64,000 bases of DNA from Phycisphaerae bacterium. Its GTDB lineage: Bacteria; Planctomycetota; Phycisphaerae; UBA1845; CAIVHJ01. The notes under the pieces are model-generated. The model did not search any database. It had not been told where the DNA came from and was given only the letters and a program-made list of their open reading frames with translations. Location of the stretch: assembly GCA_022072405.1 (NCBI GenBank), contig JAJVHX010000008.1, forward strand, positions 1-64,000. Direction: 5' to 3'. Below, one piece after another: positions 1 through 8,340 of the stretch (positions within the stretch are counted from its first letter, which is position 1; each line of letters opens with the position of its first letter). The translations under genes and the position numbers were made by a program.

Positions 1-474
1 CGGGGCCAGATAGCCGCTCTGCGAACTCTGCTGAATCATCAAACCATCCATGGCCGGGTCGCTGCTCAACAGATAACTCTGCTCCTGACCTTCCAGCCAG
101 CCGCTGCCGGCAAAACTGGCATCCTGATCTTCCTTGCTGCTGTCGAAACGCAACTGGCAGAGATGCTCGTCGTCCACCCGAAACTCCAGCACCCCCCAGC
201 CGCTGTCTTTTCGCACGCCACCCAGCAGCGACTCGAACCGCCGGGCCTTGGCCGCTCCCACCGGCTCCATCTGCTGCACCCGGCCATTCGTTATCGTCAG
301 CCGGTAACGCTCCTGACCATTCGCATCGAACCAGGTGTAGGGACCATCCGCATAAAACGCCGCCACCGCATCTCCCGTGTTGTCATTCTCGTTACCCGAC
401 GAGTTGTCCTCCCCAGGCCCACCACAACCCACCAGTACACAACCCAGAATGGTCATGATCGAGATGCGGTTCAT
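1..474 (-). CDS. Lipoprotein of unknown function, 3' end outside the window
   Basis: This reading frame is open from an ATG at 474 down to the left edge of the window (158 codons, no stop), so the C-terminus is missing. The N-terminus has a short hydrophobic stretch and a lipobox (LVGC, about residues 13-16), so it is probably a membrane-anchored lipoprotein. The Cys is followed by a Gly/Asp/Asn linker (GNENDNTGD) like those of the proteins at 4609 and 38065. The rest is a polar globular segment with no family I recognise. The only neighbour in the window, at 873-1163, is on the same strand but separated by a terminator. It is called a gene because of the lipobox and the uninterrupted frame; function unknown. 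Confidence 0.75.
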   Translation of the reverse strand, partial: MNRISIMTILGCVLVGCGGPGEDNSSGNENDNTGDAVAAFYADGPYTWFDANGQERYRLTITNGRVQQMEPVGAAKARRFESLLGGVRKDSGWGVLEFRVDDEHLCQLRFDSSKEDQDASFAGSGWLEGQEQSYLLSSDPAMDGLMIQQSSQSGYLAP

Positions 475-816
475 TCCAGAACTCCGTAGAAAAGGACTAA
501 TCATGGAGTGGTACAATTCGTAATGGACCAGCTTCCACTACAACAACTGACTCAACGAGTTATATTGATACCCGTAAATAAAAATATAAAATTGCGTTAC
601 AGTAATATCGTATAAAAACAATAGATTATGTACGTGTACGACGGTTATCGGATCAGCTATAAAGTAAATTGCATTGCTATTTCCGATAACCGCCTTGATA
701 TCTTCAAAGCCACGGATATTGATAGATAACCCTTGAGGTAATGATTACATCTGTACGGCATGTGAGGAGGGTAGTGAATTGGTTGGAATGTCGGCTCCGT
801 CGGGCGATTCGAGGCG
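475..816. other. Intergenic region, AT-rich
   Basis: The 340 bp upstream of the lipoprotein gene are AT-rich, especially 560-660, and hold no convincing ORF. They probably carry the promoter of the leftward lipoprotein gene. I see no repeat or RNA gene here. Confidence 0.5.
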
Positions 817-846
817 AAAAAAAACCCGCCATCGACCAATGGCGGG
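817..846 (-). terminator. Rho-independent terminator of the RiPP-like precursor gene
   Basis: CCCGCCAT (825-832) pairs with ATGGCGGG (839-846) around a 6-nt loop. A run of eight A on the plus strand (817-824) gives eight T after the hairpin on the minus strand. It lies 27 nt beyond the stop codon of the 873-1163 gene, so that gene is probably a single-gene transcript on its 3' side. Confidence 0.85.
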
Positions 847-872
847 TGAAGTGATAACAACGTGATCATCAG

Positions 873-1163
873 CTAGCACAGCACGGTGAGAATAGAATAG
901 AGAATCTCGCTGACTGATTGGCTGACTTTTCCGGAATGTTTCTGACTGAGATTGCCCTCGCTTACCGATTGAGAGACCACTTTACTGGCAACTTCGCTGG
1001 CCCCTTCGCTGAGCGCCGTAAGGGAACGCTCCACCGGATTACTTTCCGGTGGACACCAGAACGCTGACCAGGAAACTGCACCCCGGCTGAATTTCAAATC
1101 CTGGGCGTTCAAGACGCGCACCGTTTCACGATTCAGAATCAGTTTTTTTGACGAATGCCCCAT
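873..1163 (-). CDS. Putative class I lanthipeptide-like (RiPP) precursor peptide
   Basis: The protein has 96 residues. Its N-terminus (SKKLILNRETVRVLNAQDL, from about residue 4) matches the leader pattern of LanA-type precursors, K-L-x-L-N-K/R-E-T-x-R-x-L. The remainder is rich in Ser (17 Ser, 2 Thr) with two Cys, one in FWCPP and one as the last residue, and contains a doubled KVxSQSVSE-like segment. No Gly-Gly cleavage site is visible; SRGA after the leader is a possible processing region. The start at 1163 is preferred over the ATG at 1169 because AAAGGAG (1170-1176) lies 6 nt upstream of it. A strong terminator follows. No LanB, LanC, protease or transporter lies in the 63 kb to the right, so modification enzymes would have to be to the left or elsewhere. 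The family call is inference from the leader; that it is a real gene is better supported. Confidence 0.6.
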   Translation of the reverse strand: MGHSSKKLILNRETVRVLNAQDLKFSRGAVSWSAFWCPPESNPVERSLTALSEGASEVASKVVSQSVSEGNLSQKHSGKVSQSVSEILYSILTVLC

Positions 1164-1169
1164 GATCAT

Positions 1170-1176
1170 CTCCTTT
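1170..1176 (-). promoter_or_regulatory. Ribosome binding site deciding the precursor-peptide start
   Basis: AAAGGAG on the minus strand is 6 nt before the ATG at 1163 and directly abuts the ATG at 1169, so the inner ATG is the likely start. Confidence 0.75.
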
Positions 1177-1418
1177 GAAGTGAAAAGAAATAACCTGAAA
1201 ACTCGGCTGGTATCGACCAGTCGGTGAAAACGCCAGAGTCAACAGCTCCACATCCGGCTCGACAGCAAGACATCGATTAGGGCACCTAGCCCGGTATAGC
1301 TATAGGCAGTAAAGCGGGGCTAAATCCGACAGCGATTTTTGAAGATTAGTAGAGACTTAATGAGAAGAGGTCTGAACCCGCTCGGGGTTGCTGAAACCGG
1401 TGGTTCAAGTCGGGCAGA

Positions 1419-3737
1419 TCAAGGTTTGGTTAAGCCGCCGACGATCGGATACGGGCCAGGCCGGATCAGCGATTGTTGAGCAAGCGAAATCAGATGCAGC
1501 GCCTGAATGGTTTTGGGATGTGCTGCGGAATATCGCTGTTGAAAAGAATAGCAGCCATGGGCGGCTTCCAGTAGTGCTTGTGGATAACGATGCCACTGGA
1601 GTTCCAACTGGGCCTGTAATAGTTGCGCTTCAGCGATGAAGGGATGATCCGGTTCCAAGTAGCGATTAAAGATATCATGGGCCTGTTGCAGTTGTTCCTG
1701 GGCTGCCGCAGGTTTCCAGGTGAGGAGGTAAACATGGGCCAGGCGCATGCGGCACAAACCAAGCCAGTTGTAATGCTGAATGGCCCGGGAGCGATGATAA
1801 ATGTCAATTGCGGCGGTAAGCTGTTGCTCAGCGGTGGCATAGTCACCGAGACGAAAGTTGATCGTAGCCAGGTTCTGTCGGGCCTTGGCGACTTCGACAT
1901 CTTCGGCGCCGTAGAGTTTTCGCCGAATGGCTAACGCCTCTTCCAGCAGCGGCAGGGCCTCGGCATGGCGATTGGAATTACTCAGGATGCTGGCGAGATT
2001 GGAGAGTCCGGCGGCGACATGCAGATGATTTGCCGGAAGGGTTCGGCGGCGGATCGTTAAGGACTCGCGGGCGAGTTGTTCCGCTCGATCATAGTGACCG
2101 CGAAGATTCTGCAGCAAGGCCAGTTTGGCCAGGGTCAGCGCCGTCACCGGGTGTTCCCGTCCATAGATTTTTTCCTGCAGCGCCAGGGCCTGGACCAGTT
2201 GTTCATCCGCCGGATCCAGATATTGGTGGTTCAGATAAATGCGTCCGATGAGAAAACGGAGTTCGGCTTCGACTTCCGGAAAAGTGATATCTGCCTGTTC
2301 GACGGATCGGACGAATTGCTGGAGGATGGATAAGATCTGCGGTTGGCCCGTGGTGAAGGAATCGGAGATCAGTTGATCGGTCAGGGGTTCGCCCAGTGGA
2401 TCCCAGGCCAACAGTATATTTCTCAGCGCTTGATTCAGCTGGGTGGCCTTTTGAGATTCCAGACGAATCTGCCGGGACTGGTAGCTAACAGTGATTAAGC
2501 CACCCAGCAGCGCGAAAAAGAGCAGGGTGATGGCCAGCACGATGGTCCGGTTTCTCCGGCAGAATTTTTGCAGGCGATAGAGTCGATGAGACGGCTCCGC
2601 CAGAATCGGATAGCCCGTGAGATAACGTTGCAGATCACCCGCCAATTGCAGCGCGGAGCCATATCGTTCATTCGGCTCCTTGCGCAACGCTTTCATGACG
2701 ATCAGGTCCAGGTCATGATGGAGTCGAGGAATCGGCCATGCCTCGACCGGCGGATTTTCAGCCAGGCGACCTCTCGGGTGATGTTGTCGGCGAAGCTGGG
2801 TGCTGGGAGTGGGCGGAATCTGCTCGCAGATGATTCGCTCCATGTCGAGCAGACTGCGGGTAGGCCAATCATAGGGACGCACGCCGGTCAGCAGTTCATA
2901 CAGAATCACGCCGAGTGAATAGAGATCGGTCGCGGTGGAAACGGATTCACCGCGGACCTGTTCAGGACTGGCATACTCGGGGGTCATGAATTTCAGCCGG
3001 TCCTGAGGATTATCGGTGTCCAGGGGTGCGGCGTCCTGATCCAGCAGTTTGGCCAGTCCAAAATCCAGCAGTCGGGGTGTGCCCTCCGCCGTGATGAGGA
3101 TGTTTCCCGGCTTCAGATCGCGATGAATCACCAGGTTCTGGTGGGCGTATTGCACGGTGTGGCATACGGCGATGAACAATTGCAGGCGCTGGGTCAGCGG
3201 TAAGGCGGTCCGGCGGCAGTAAGTGGTGATGGATTCACCGATGATATAATCCATCACCAGATAAGGAGAACCGTCGGGCGCGGTACCGCCATCGAGCAAT
3301 CGGGCGATGTTGGGGTGCTGCAGGTTGGCCAGGGTCTGTCTTTCCCGGTAGAAGCGATCCCGCAAATCCCGGTCAATATGGGCCTGGCGGACCACTTTGA
3401 TGGCCACCTGGGCCTGATAGCTGCCGTCGGTGCGATGGGCCCGATAGACCAGTCCCATACCTCCGCTGCCGATCAATTCATCAATCGTGTAAGCTCCGAG
3501 CTGATATCCGGTCGGCCAGTGCTGGGTCATCTGCTGCAAGGTCTGGGAGATCGGCTGCAGAATGGCGGGTGCCGGCAGAATATCTTGATCCGTTGAATGA
3601 TCCAGCAATGCCTGAACCTCGGTGAGCAGGCGGGTACTGTTGCATAATTCTTTCAGCCGCGCGGCGCGCTGTTCGGGAGGGCAGTTGAGAATTTGCTGAT
3701 AGAGGGCTTCGAGTTGTTGAAACCGGCTACTGGGCAT
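1419..3737 (-). CDS. Membrane Ser/Thr protein kinase with TPR sensor domain
   Basis: The protein has 772 residues and is a Hanks-type kinase of the bacterial PknB family. After an N-terminal region of about 80 residues, the kinase domain shows a glycine loop (GSGGMGLVYRA), the AxK lysine (VAIKVV), the catalytic loop HRDLKPGN, DFG (LLDFGLAKLL) and an APE-like segment (TPEYASPEQ). One transmembrane helix (TIVLAITLLFFALLGGLI) follows, and the outer C-terminal part is a run of TPR/Kinesin-light-chain-like repeats. The start at 3737 is chosen because the frame upstream lies inside the sigma factor gene; the two overlap by 11 nt, indicating translational coupling. Planctomycetes often pair such kinases with ECF sigma factors, so the kinase may control its partner. 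Target unknown. Confidence 0.92.
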   Translation of the reverse strand: MPSSRFQQLEALYQQILNCPPEQRAARLKELCNSTRLLTEVQALLDHSTDQDILPAPAILQPISQTLQQMTQHWPTGYQLGAYTIDELIGSGGMGLVYRAHRTDGSYQAQVAIKVVRQAHIDRDLRDRFYRERQTLANLQHPNIARLLDGGTAPDGSPYLVMDYIIGESITTYCRRTALPLTQRLQLFIAVCHTVQYAHQNLVIHRDLKPGNILITAEGTPRLLDFGLAKLLDQDAAPLDTDNPQDRLKFMTPEYASPEQVRGESVSTATDLYSLGVILYELLTGVRPYDWPTRSLLDMERIICEQIPPTPSTQLRRQHHPRGRLAENPPVEAWPIPRLHHDLDLIVMKALRKEPNERYGSALQLAGDLQRYLTGYPILAEPSHRLYRLQKFCRRNRTIVLAITLLFFALLGGLITVSYQSRQIRLESQKATQLNQALRNILLAWDPLGEPLTDQLISDSFTTGQPQILSILQQFVRSVEQADITFPEVEAELRFLIGRIYLNHQYLDPADEQLVQALALQEKIYGREHPVTALTLAKLALLQNLRGHYDRAEQLARESLTIRRRTLPANHLHVAAGLSNLASILSNSNRHAEALPLLEEALAIRRKLYGAEDVEVAKARQNLATINFRLGDYATAEQQLTAAIDIYHRSRAIQHYNWLGLCRMRLAHVYLLTWKPAAAQEQLQQAHDIFNRYLEPDHPFIAEAQLLQAQLELQWHRYPQALLEAAHGCYSFQQRYSAAHPKTIQALHLISLAQQSLIRPGPYPIVGGLTKP

Positions 3738-4302
3738 GACCCTCTCCGGTGCAGAGATGGCGGCGGAGCCAGGCCCGGGCAAAATTCCAGCGGCGTTCCA
3801 CCGTGCGTGAGGAGATTCCCAGCAGGTTGGCAATTTCCTCGGTCTGTAATCCAGCGAAAAAGCGTAATTCAACCAGTTGGGCCAGCGTCTGATCTTCGGT
3901 CGCCAGTTGCTCCAGGGCGTCGTTGAGGGCCAGCAGTTCATCCGTGGTGGTGTCGGCGGGCATGATCTGCTCGGTCAGTTCGAGTCGGTTGGCCTCGCCA
4001 CCGCGCTTCAGCGTCCGGCGGTGATGAGCATGATTGATCAGGATGCGCCGGATCGTTGCCGAAGCGACGATAAAAAAATCCTGACGATCTGGCACGGCGG
4101 TGGGGGTGTAGCGAATCAGTTTCAGATAAGCTTCGTGGGCCAGCGCGGTCGGTTGCAGGGTATGATCGCGGCGCTCACGTTGCAGGAAATGAGCCGCCAG
4201 CGCCCGTAACTCATCATAGACCTGGGGAATGAGCGCTTCCCACCCGGAAAGGTCCGGTGTGAATGTGGGTGAAGGTGAGGCTTCAGAGGAAATAGGATCC
4301 AT
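3727..4302 (-). CDS. ECF-family RNA polymerase sigma factor
   Basis: The protein has 191 residues. Region 2 is recognisable around LRALAAHFLQRER to DFFIVASATIRRILINHA, and region 4 ends in a helix-turn-helix (LQTEEIANLLGISSRTVERRW). It matches the ECF group found with Ser/Thr kinases in planctomycetes. The frame continues upstream to 4467, but the MDPISS start at 4302 fits better because the upstream residues do not look like sigma region 2; the ribosome site is weak. No anti-sigma factor lies beside it; the overlapping downstream kinase is the likely regulator. Its regulon cannot be read from this window. Confidence 0.9.
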   Translation of the reverse strand: MDPISSEASPSPTFTPDLSGWEALIPQVYDELRALAAHFLQRERRDHTLQPTALAHEAYLKLIRYTPTAVPDRQDFFIVASATIRRILINHAHHRRTLKRGGEANRLELTEQIMPADTTTDELLALNDALEQLATEDQTLAQLVELRFFAGLQTEEIANLLGISSRTVERRWNFARAWLRRHLCTGEGHAQ

Positions 4303-4608
4303 ATTCACGGTACCTGATTCAGCGGCGGTAGGCCGGCTTCCCTGGTTCAGCTCGCCAATTCCGGGGTGGACCTTCCGGCTGATTAATAATAGACGGTCTA
4401 TAAGCCTGGGTATACGATGATTTATGCTCAGTTGAGTGAATTTAGACCGGGTCCGAGAAATCATCAATATTGAACAGAGGGATTAAATATTCCAGCAACA
4501 TTATCAGACCGCTTATGAATTAAAGAATTTTCTCCGGACAGAGGCTATGCTTAGTAATACTGGTTTTCAGGCTGGTGGTTGCAGGAGATTGGGGAAGAGA
4601 GATTACTC

Positions 4609-7377
4609 ATGGTCGCTCTAGGTGCGCTTGGTCAGCGTTGGTTGATGATGATTGCGGTTCTGCTGGTTGTTGCGGATCAAGCCTCCGCCGCTAATCCGCT
4701 GCCGATCGAACAGCGTACCCTCAGCGTCGGTGATACCTATACACTGATCAACTTTGAGACGGAGTTTTCCGTTCCGCCGATCGTGGTGGCGACACCGCTG
4801 ACACTGAATGATACGGCACCGGCTACGCTCCGCATTCGTAATATTACCACTACCGGATTTGAAATACGCGTGCAGGAATATGATTACCTCGACGGTGTGC
4901 ACGCTGCGGAGACGGTCAGTTTCCTGGCGGTGGAGCCGGGACGCTACACGCTGCCGGGTGGTCAGCTTGAAGCCGGTGTTCGACCGGTCACCACCGCGCT
5001 GACCAATGTTACCTTTTCAGCCGCTTTTCCCATCAGCCCGGCAGTCATCTCCAGCGTAGTGACGGAAAACGAAACAACGGCGGTGATTATCCGCAACCGT
5101 TCGGTCACCACCACTGGATTTCAGGTGCTGATTCGAGAACAGGAGGCCGGGGCGGGTCCGAACGGCGCGACTCACGCTGCCGAAACGATGCATTTTGTCG
5201 CCGTCACTCCAGGCACGACTTCCATCAATGATTTTCCCTGCCGGGTTTTCATCTCCGGGAATCTGGTCACGCAGGCCTTCAGTGCCTTGCTGTACGCACC
5301 ACCGTTCACGGAATTGCCCGCGCTGTTGGTGGACATGCAGACCCGCAATAATGCCGACACCTGCAACTTGCGGGCCCAGAATCTGACGGCTACCGGTTTT
5401 GAGGTGCAGGTCGATGAGGAAACCTCCGCCGATGCGGAAACCACCCATCCGGCGGAGGCGATCGGGTATCTGGCGGTCCGCCGGCCAACCATTCATCTGC
5501 ATAACGGTACGATGGTCAACCGATTGAGTTCGCTCACCCAGGCGGTGGACGGCAGCGGCCAGGTCACTATTCGCTTTCGCGTCCGCACCGTCACAGCCCA
5601 TCCGGTCGATATCGATCTGAGCAGTGTGGAGTATTACGACAGTGTGGCGCTGAGCTGGTTGCCGATCGCTGCCGCCGATCTGAGTGGGCCGACCACCGGA
5701 CTGGCCAGTGCAGCCGACCTGACCGGACCGGAACACACGCTGATCTGGGCTTCGAAAAATGTTCCGGCCCTGTTGAATGTCACGCGGACCAATCTGCGGA
5801 TTCGCTTCCGGGCCTATGAAGCAGGTAACACCGCCAATGTCTCGCTCACGGCTCGTTCGCCGCTCGGCTTCACGCTGGACAATACCAACCCCTCGATCGG
5901 CGGCGGAGCCAATGTCAACGCCATCGAGGATGTCGCTTACGCGGATGTGGCGGTGGGGGCGGATGATTCGGGCAGCGTGAGCTATCAGGCGCTGACGATA
6001 CCGGCCTGGCTGACCTTAAACAGCATCACCGGCCAGCTCAGCGGCACGCCCACCAACGCCCATGTCGGTTTGAATCTGGTGCAGGTGCGGGCAGTGGACC
6101 CCGCGGGAAATTCGGCGACACTGGTTTACAACATCACCGTGGTCAACACGCCGCCGCAGATCAGCTCCAGCCCGCCCGTAGCGGTAGTCGTTCCCGGCGC
6201 CGCTTTCAGCTATGACGTGCAGTCGAGCGATGAAAACCAGGGGCCGACTGCCTATTCGCTGAGCGGGCCTGTTTATCTGTCCATTCATTCCATTAGCGGT
6301 CTGATCAGCGGCACGATACCCGCTGACGTATTTCCCGCCCTGGTCGCAGTGACGGTAAACGATGGTCACGGCGGATCGGCCCAGCAGACGTTCAACCTGA
6401 CGGTGGATGCCCCGCCGCTGAGCATCGATGCCGGCGAAGCGCAGACGGTCGCACCGGGCGACCCGGTGCTCCTGGAAGCGATGATCATCGGCGGAGTTGC
6501 ACCCTATGAAATCATCTGGTCTAGCGGTGATAGCGGTGCGGCCACCGTGGTGGAACCGGCGTTTTCCGCCATCTACAGCGTGGTAGTCACCGACAGCAGC
6601 GGTCAGGCGGCCAGCGATCAAGTCACTATCACCGTTCTGGAGCCGCTGACGGTGCAACTGATCGGTTCGACCTTCGGGGTGGCGGGCAGCGTTGTGCCAT
6701 TGACTGCTCAGATCGGCGGCGGTCAGCCTCCCTACGAGATCACCTGGTCCACCGGTCAGGATACATCTACGATCGATATTCCACTGCTGGATGATACGCG
6801 GGTAACCGTCACGGTGATTGATTCGCTGGGTAGCGGTGTGGTGGAGCAGATCGAACTGACGGCGGTGGAGCCGCTCACGGTGGAACTGACCGGCGATGAG
6901 TTGATCGAGCCGGGCCAATCGGCCCATCTGCAGGCAGTGATCAGCGGCGGCCTGGAACCGTTCGATATTTTCTGGTCCACCGGCGCGAGCAGCGACCAGA
7001 TTGAACTGACCCCGCAGCAGACGGTGATTGTCGGCGTGGTGGTGACCGATGATTTGGGTCAGGCGGCCACCGGGCAACTGATCGTCACGGTACTACCCGC
7101 CATACCTGATGATAATCAGAATGACAACGTGGATCAGAATGACAACGACAATGTTTCTAACAACGCCAACGATAATATCAATGATAATATCGGTAACGAC
7201 AATTCACTGCCGGAGGACAACAGCAACCTCAACGATAACACCGCCGCCCAGCCGGAACCCGACAACCCTGCACCCTGCGGCTTGGCCTGCGGTTCGGCGG
7301 GTGGTCTGCCCCTGCTGCTGATGTTCTCGCTGCTGGGCTGCGGAATGCTCCGGCGGCTGAACCGGCTGGAATCTTAG
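4609..7377 (+). CDS. Secreted multi-domain Ig/cadherin-like protein with C-terminal sorting tail
   Basis: The protein has 922 residues. A signal peptide (about residues 1-28, ending QASA) is followed by three H-type or jelly-roll-like repeats of about 125 residues (each with AAETVSFLAV, AAETMHFVAV or PAEAIGYLAV), a beta domain, cadherin/putative Ig-like domains (GQLSGTPTN), and three about 85-residue repeats (GGVAPYEIIWSSG, GGQPPYEITWSTG, GGLEPFDIFWSTG). An Asp/Asn linker (NDNVDQNDNDN and on) precedes a tail with CG-CG, a hydrophobic helix and CGMLRR, like MYXO-CTERM or PEP-CTERM style sorting signals. The ATG at 4609 is preferred over the TTG at 4579 since it starts a normal signal peptide. 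Probably a cell-surface or envelope protein; ligand unknown. Confidence 0.85.
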   Translation: MVALGALGQRWLMMIAVLLVVADQASAANPLPIEQRTLSVGDTYTLINFETEFSVPPIVVATPLTLNDTAPATLRIRNITTTGFEIRVQEYDYLDGVHAAETVSFLAVEPGRYTLPGGQLEAGVRPVTTALTNVTFSAAFPISPAVISSVVTENETTAVIIRNRSVTTTGFQVLIREQEAGAGPNGATHAAETMHFVAVTPGTTSINDFPCRVFISGNLVTQAFSALLYAPPFTELPALLVDMQTRNNADTCNLRAQNLTATGFEVQVDEETSADAETTHPAEAIGYLAVRRPTIHLHNGTMVNRLSSLTQAVDGSGQVTIRFRVRTVTAHPVDIDLSSVEYYDSVALSWLPIAAADLSGPTTGLASAADLTGPEHTLIWASKNVPALLNVTRTNLRIRFRAYEAGNTANVSLTARSPLGFTLDNTNPSIGGGANVNAIEDVAYADVAVGADDSGSVSYQALTIPAWLTLNSITGQLSGTPTNAHVGLNLVQVRAVDPAGNSATLVYNITVVNTPPQISSSPPVAVVVPGAAFSYDVQSSDENQGPTAYSLSGPVYLSIHSISGLISGTIPADVFPALVAVTVNDGHGGSAQQTFNLTVDAPPLSIDAGEAQTVAPGDPVLLEAMIIGGVAPYEIIWSSGDSGAATVVEPAFSAIYSVVVTDSSGQAASDQVTITVLEPLTVQLIGSTFGVAGSVVPLTAQIGGGQPPYEITWSTGQDTSTIDIPLLDDTRVTVTVIDSLGSGVVEQIELTAVEPLTVELTGDELIEPGQSAHLQAVISGGLEPFDIFWSTGASSDQIELTPQQTVIVGVVVTDDLGQAATGQLIVTVLPAIPDDNQNDNVDQNDNDNVSNNANDNINDNIGNDNSLPEDNSNLNDNTAAQPEPDNPAPCGLACGSAGGLPLLLMFSLLGCGMLRRLNRLES

Positions 7378-7525
7378 AGCGTGTGTGAAAAGCGTTCCAG
7401 GGTCCAGTTATTGTCGATAAATCATGAAGTGGATCATAACGCAACGGAGTAAGGTGGCGCGTTGTGGGAATAGGGATCGTCGTCCCGGCACCGCTGTTGA
7501 CGAAGTCCGCAAGCGGTGGTTCACC

Positions 7526-7688
7526 GACCAGCGGCTGGTCAACCCTACGCCAGCCTTTGGTCAGTCGTTGACCAGCCGCTAGTCAACCTTACGCCAGCCT
7601 TTGGTCAGTCGTTGACCAGCCGCTGGTCAACCGTTCACCAGCCTTTGGTCAGTCGTTGACCAGCCGCTGGTCAACCGTTCAGCAGCCC
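7526..7688. repeat. 44-bp tandem repeat, four copies, palindromic
   Basis: Copies begin at 7526, 7570, 7614 and 7658, with exact 44-bp spacing. Each begins with GACCAGCCGCTGGTC or a one-base variant, itself a hairpin (GACCAG/CTGGTC), followed by a variable 5-nt block and CCAGCCTTTGGTCAGTCGTT. Only a few positions differ between units. The unit length is not a multiple of three, which argues against a coding role. Confidence 0.9.
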
Positions 7689-8110
7689 CTGCTCCGGTTC
7701 TGCTCTGCGTCGGGTCGCTGTCGCCATGATGATTATATATACTCGTCCACCGATCGCTGAACCTTTTCTGAGTAACCGGCGCCAGGAAATTGGCCGATAC
7801 AGGCTCATTCCCTTCCCAGGCCTCAACGAAAACCGACTCACACACTTTCTTATCCTCATCGAAAGTCAGTTTCTCGGTAATAGGCTAATTCGCAATATCA
7901 GAGCCGCTCGCCAGCGAGTGGATGGGAATGGCGAAGTATAAAGTTATTAAGTGCCAAGTACGAATGACGAAGTGACAACGGCTGGTGTATGCATCCGTCG
8001 AGCCGCGGAGGGTGTCTGTATTAATAGATACAGAGGTAATAACTCACACCCGCACACCTCTCCTCAACCTTATCCCCACTGGCGCGGTTTAACTTTATCC
8101 GTTCGGTCCG

Positions 8111-8315
8111 GTGTGCCACGGCGCTGTGAGCCGTGTGACCTTTGGCGACTACTGATGAAACTGTGGCACCTCGCCGACCCGGTACATAAAAACTTAATCG
8201 GCTCTGGTGCTGCGACATAAATTAAATGATGGAACAAGTGCGTACGCCCCGGCACAGAGGGCAACGCGAAACCGGATCAAGGACTCTAATCACGGCTCAC
8301 AGAGCCGTGGCACAC
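8111..8315. repeat. REPIN-like pair of inverted palindromes
   Basis: GTGTGCCACGGCGCTGTGAG... at 8111-8135 and its reverse complement at 8291-8315 (starting CACGGCTCACAGAGCCGTGG) agree at 24 of 25 positions. Each arm can also fold on itself (CACGGCTC/GAGCCGTG). Two REP-like units in opposite orientation about 155 bp apart form the shape called a REPIN. Confidence 0.65.
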
Positions 8316-8340
8316 TCATCAAATTATTCATGTCCGGCCA

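Larger units (their letters stand above)
7378..8340. other. Non-coding repeat-rich region of 960 bp
   Basis: No convincing gene is found between the secreted protein and pyrB. The region holds a 44-bp tandem repeat (7526-7688) and an inverted pair of palindromes (8111-8135 and 8291-8315), described separately. A minus-strand frame at 7627-7845 with a GTG start is open, but its end runs into the repeats and it resembles no family, so I do not call it. Confidence 0.6.

Noticed and set aside
6016-7077. 353-residue antisense ORF
   Set aside because: A shadow of the Ig-like repeat protein, with high His/Arg content and no recognisable domain.
7526-7688. CRISPR array
   Set aside because: Units are directly joined with no unique spacers, and no cas gene is in the window.
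7627-7845. Minus-strand gene of 72 residues
   Set aside because: A GTG start with some Shine-Dalgarno character exists, but its 3' end is in the tandem repeat and the product resembles nothing I know. It is left as an unconfirmed frame.
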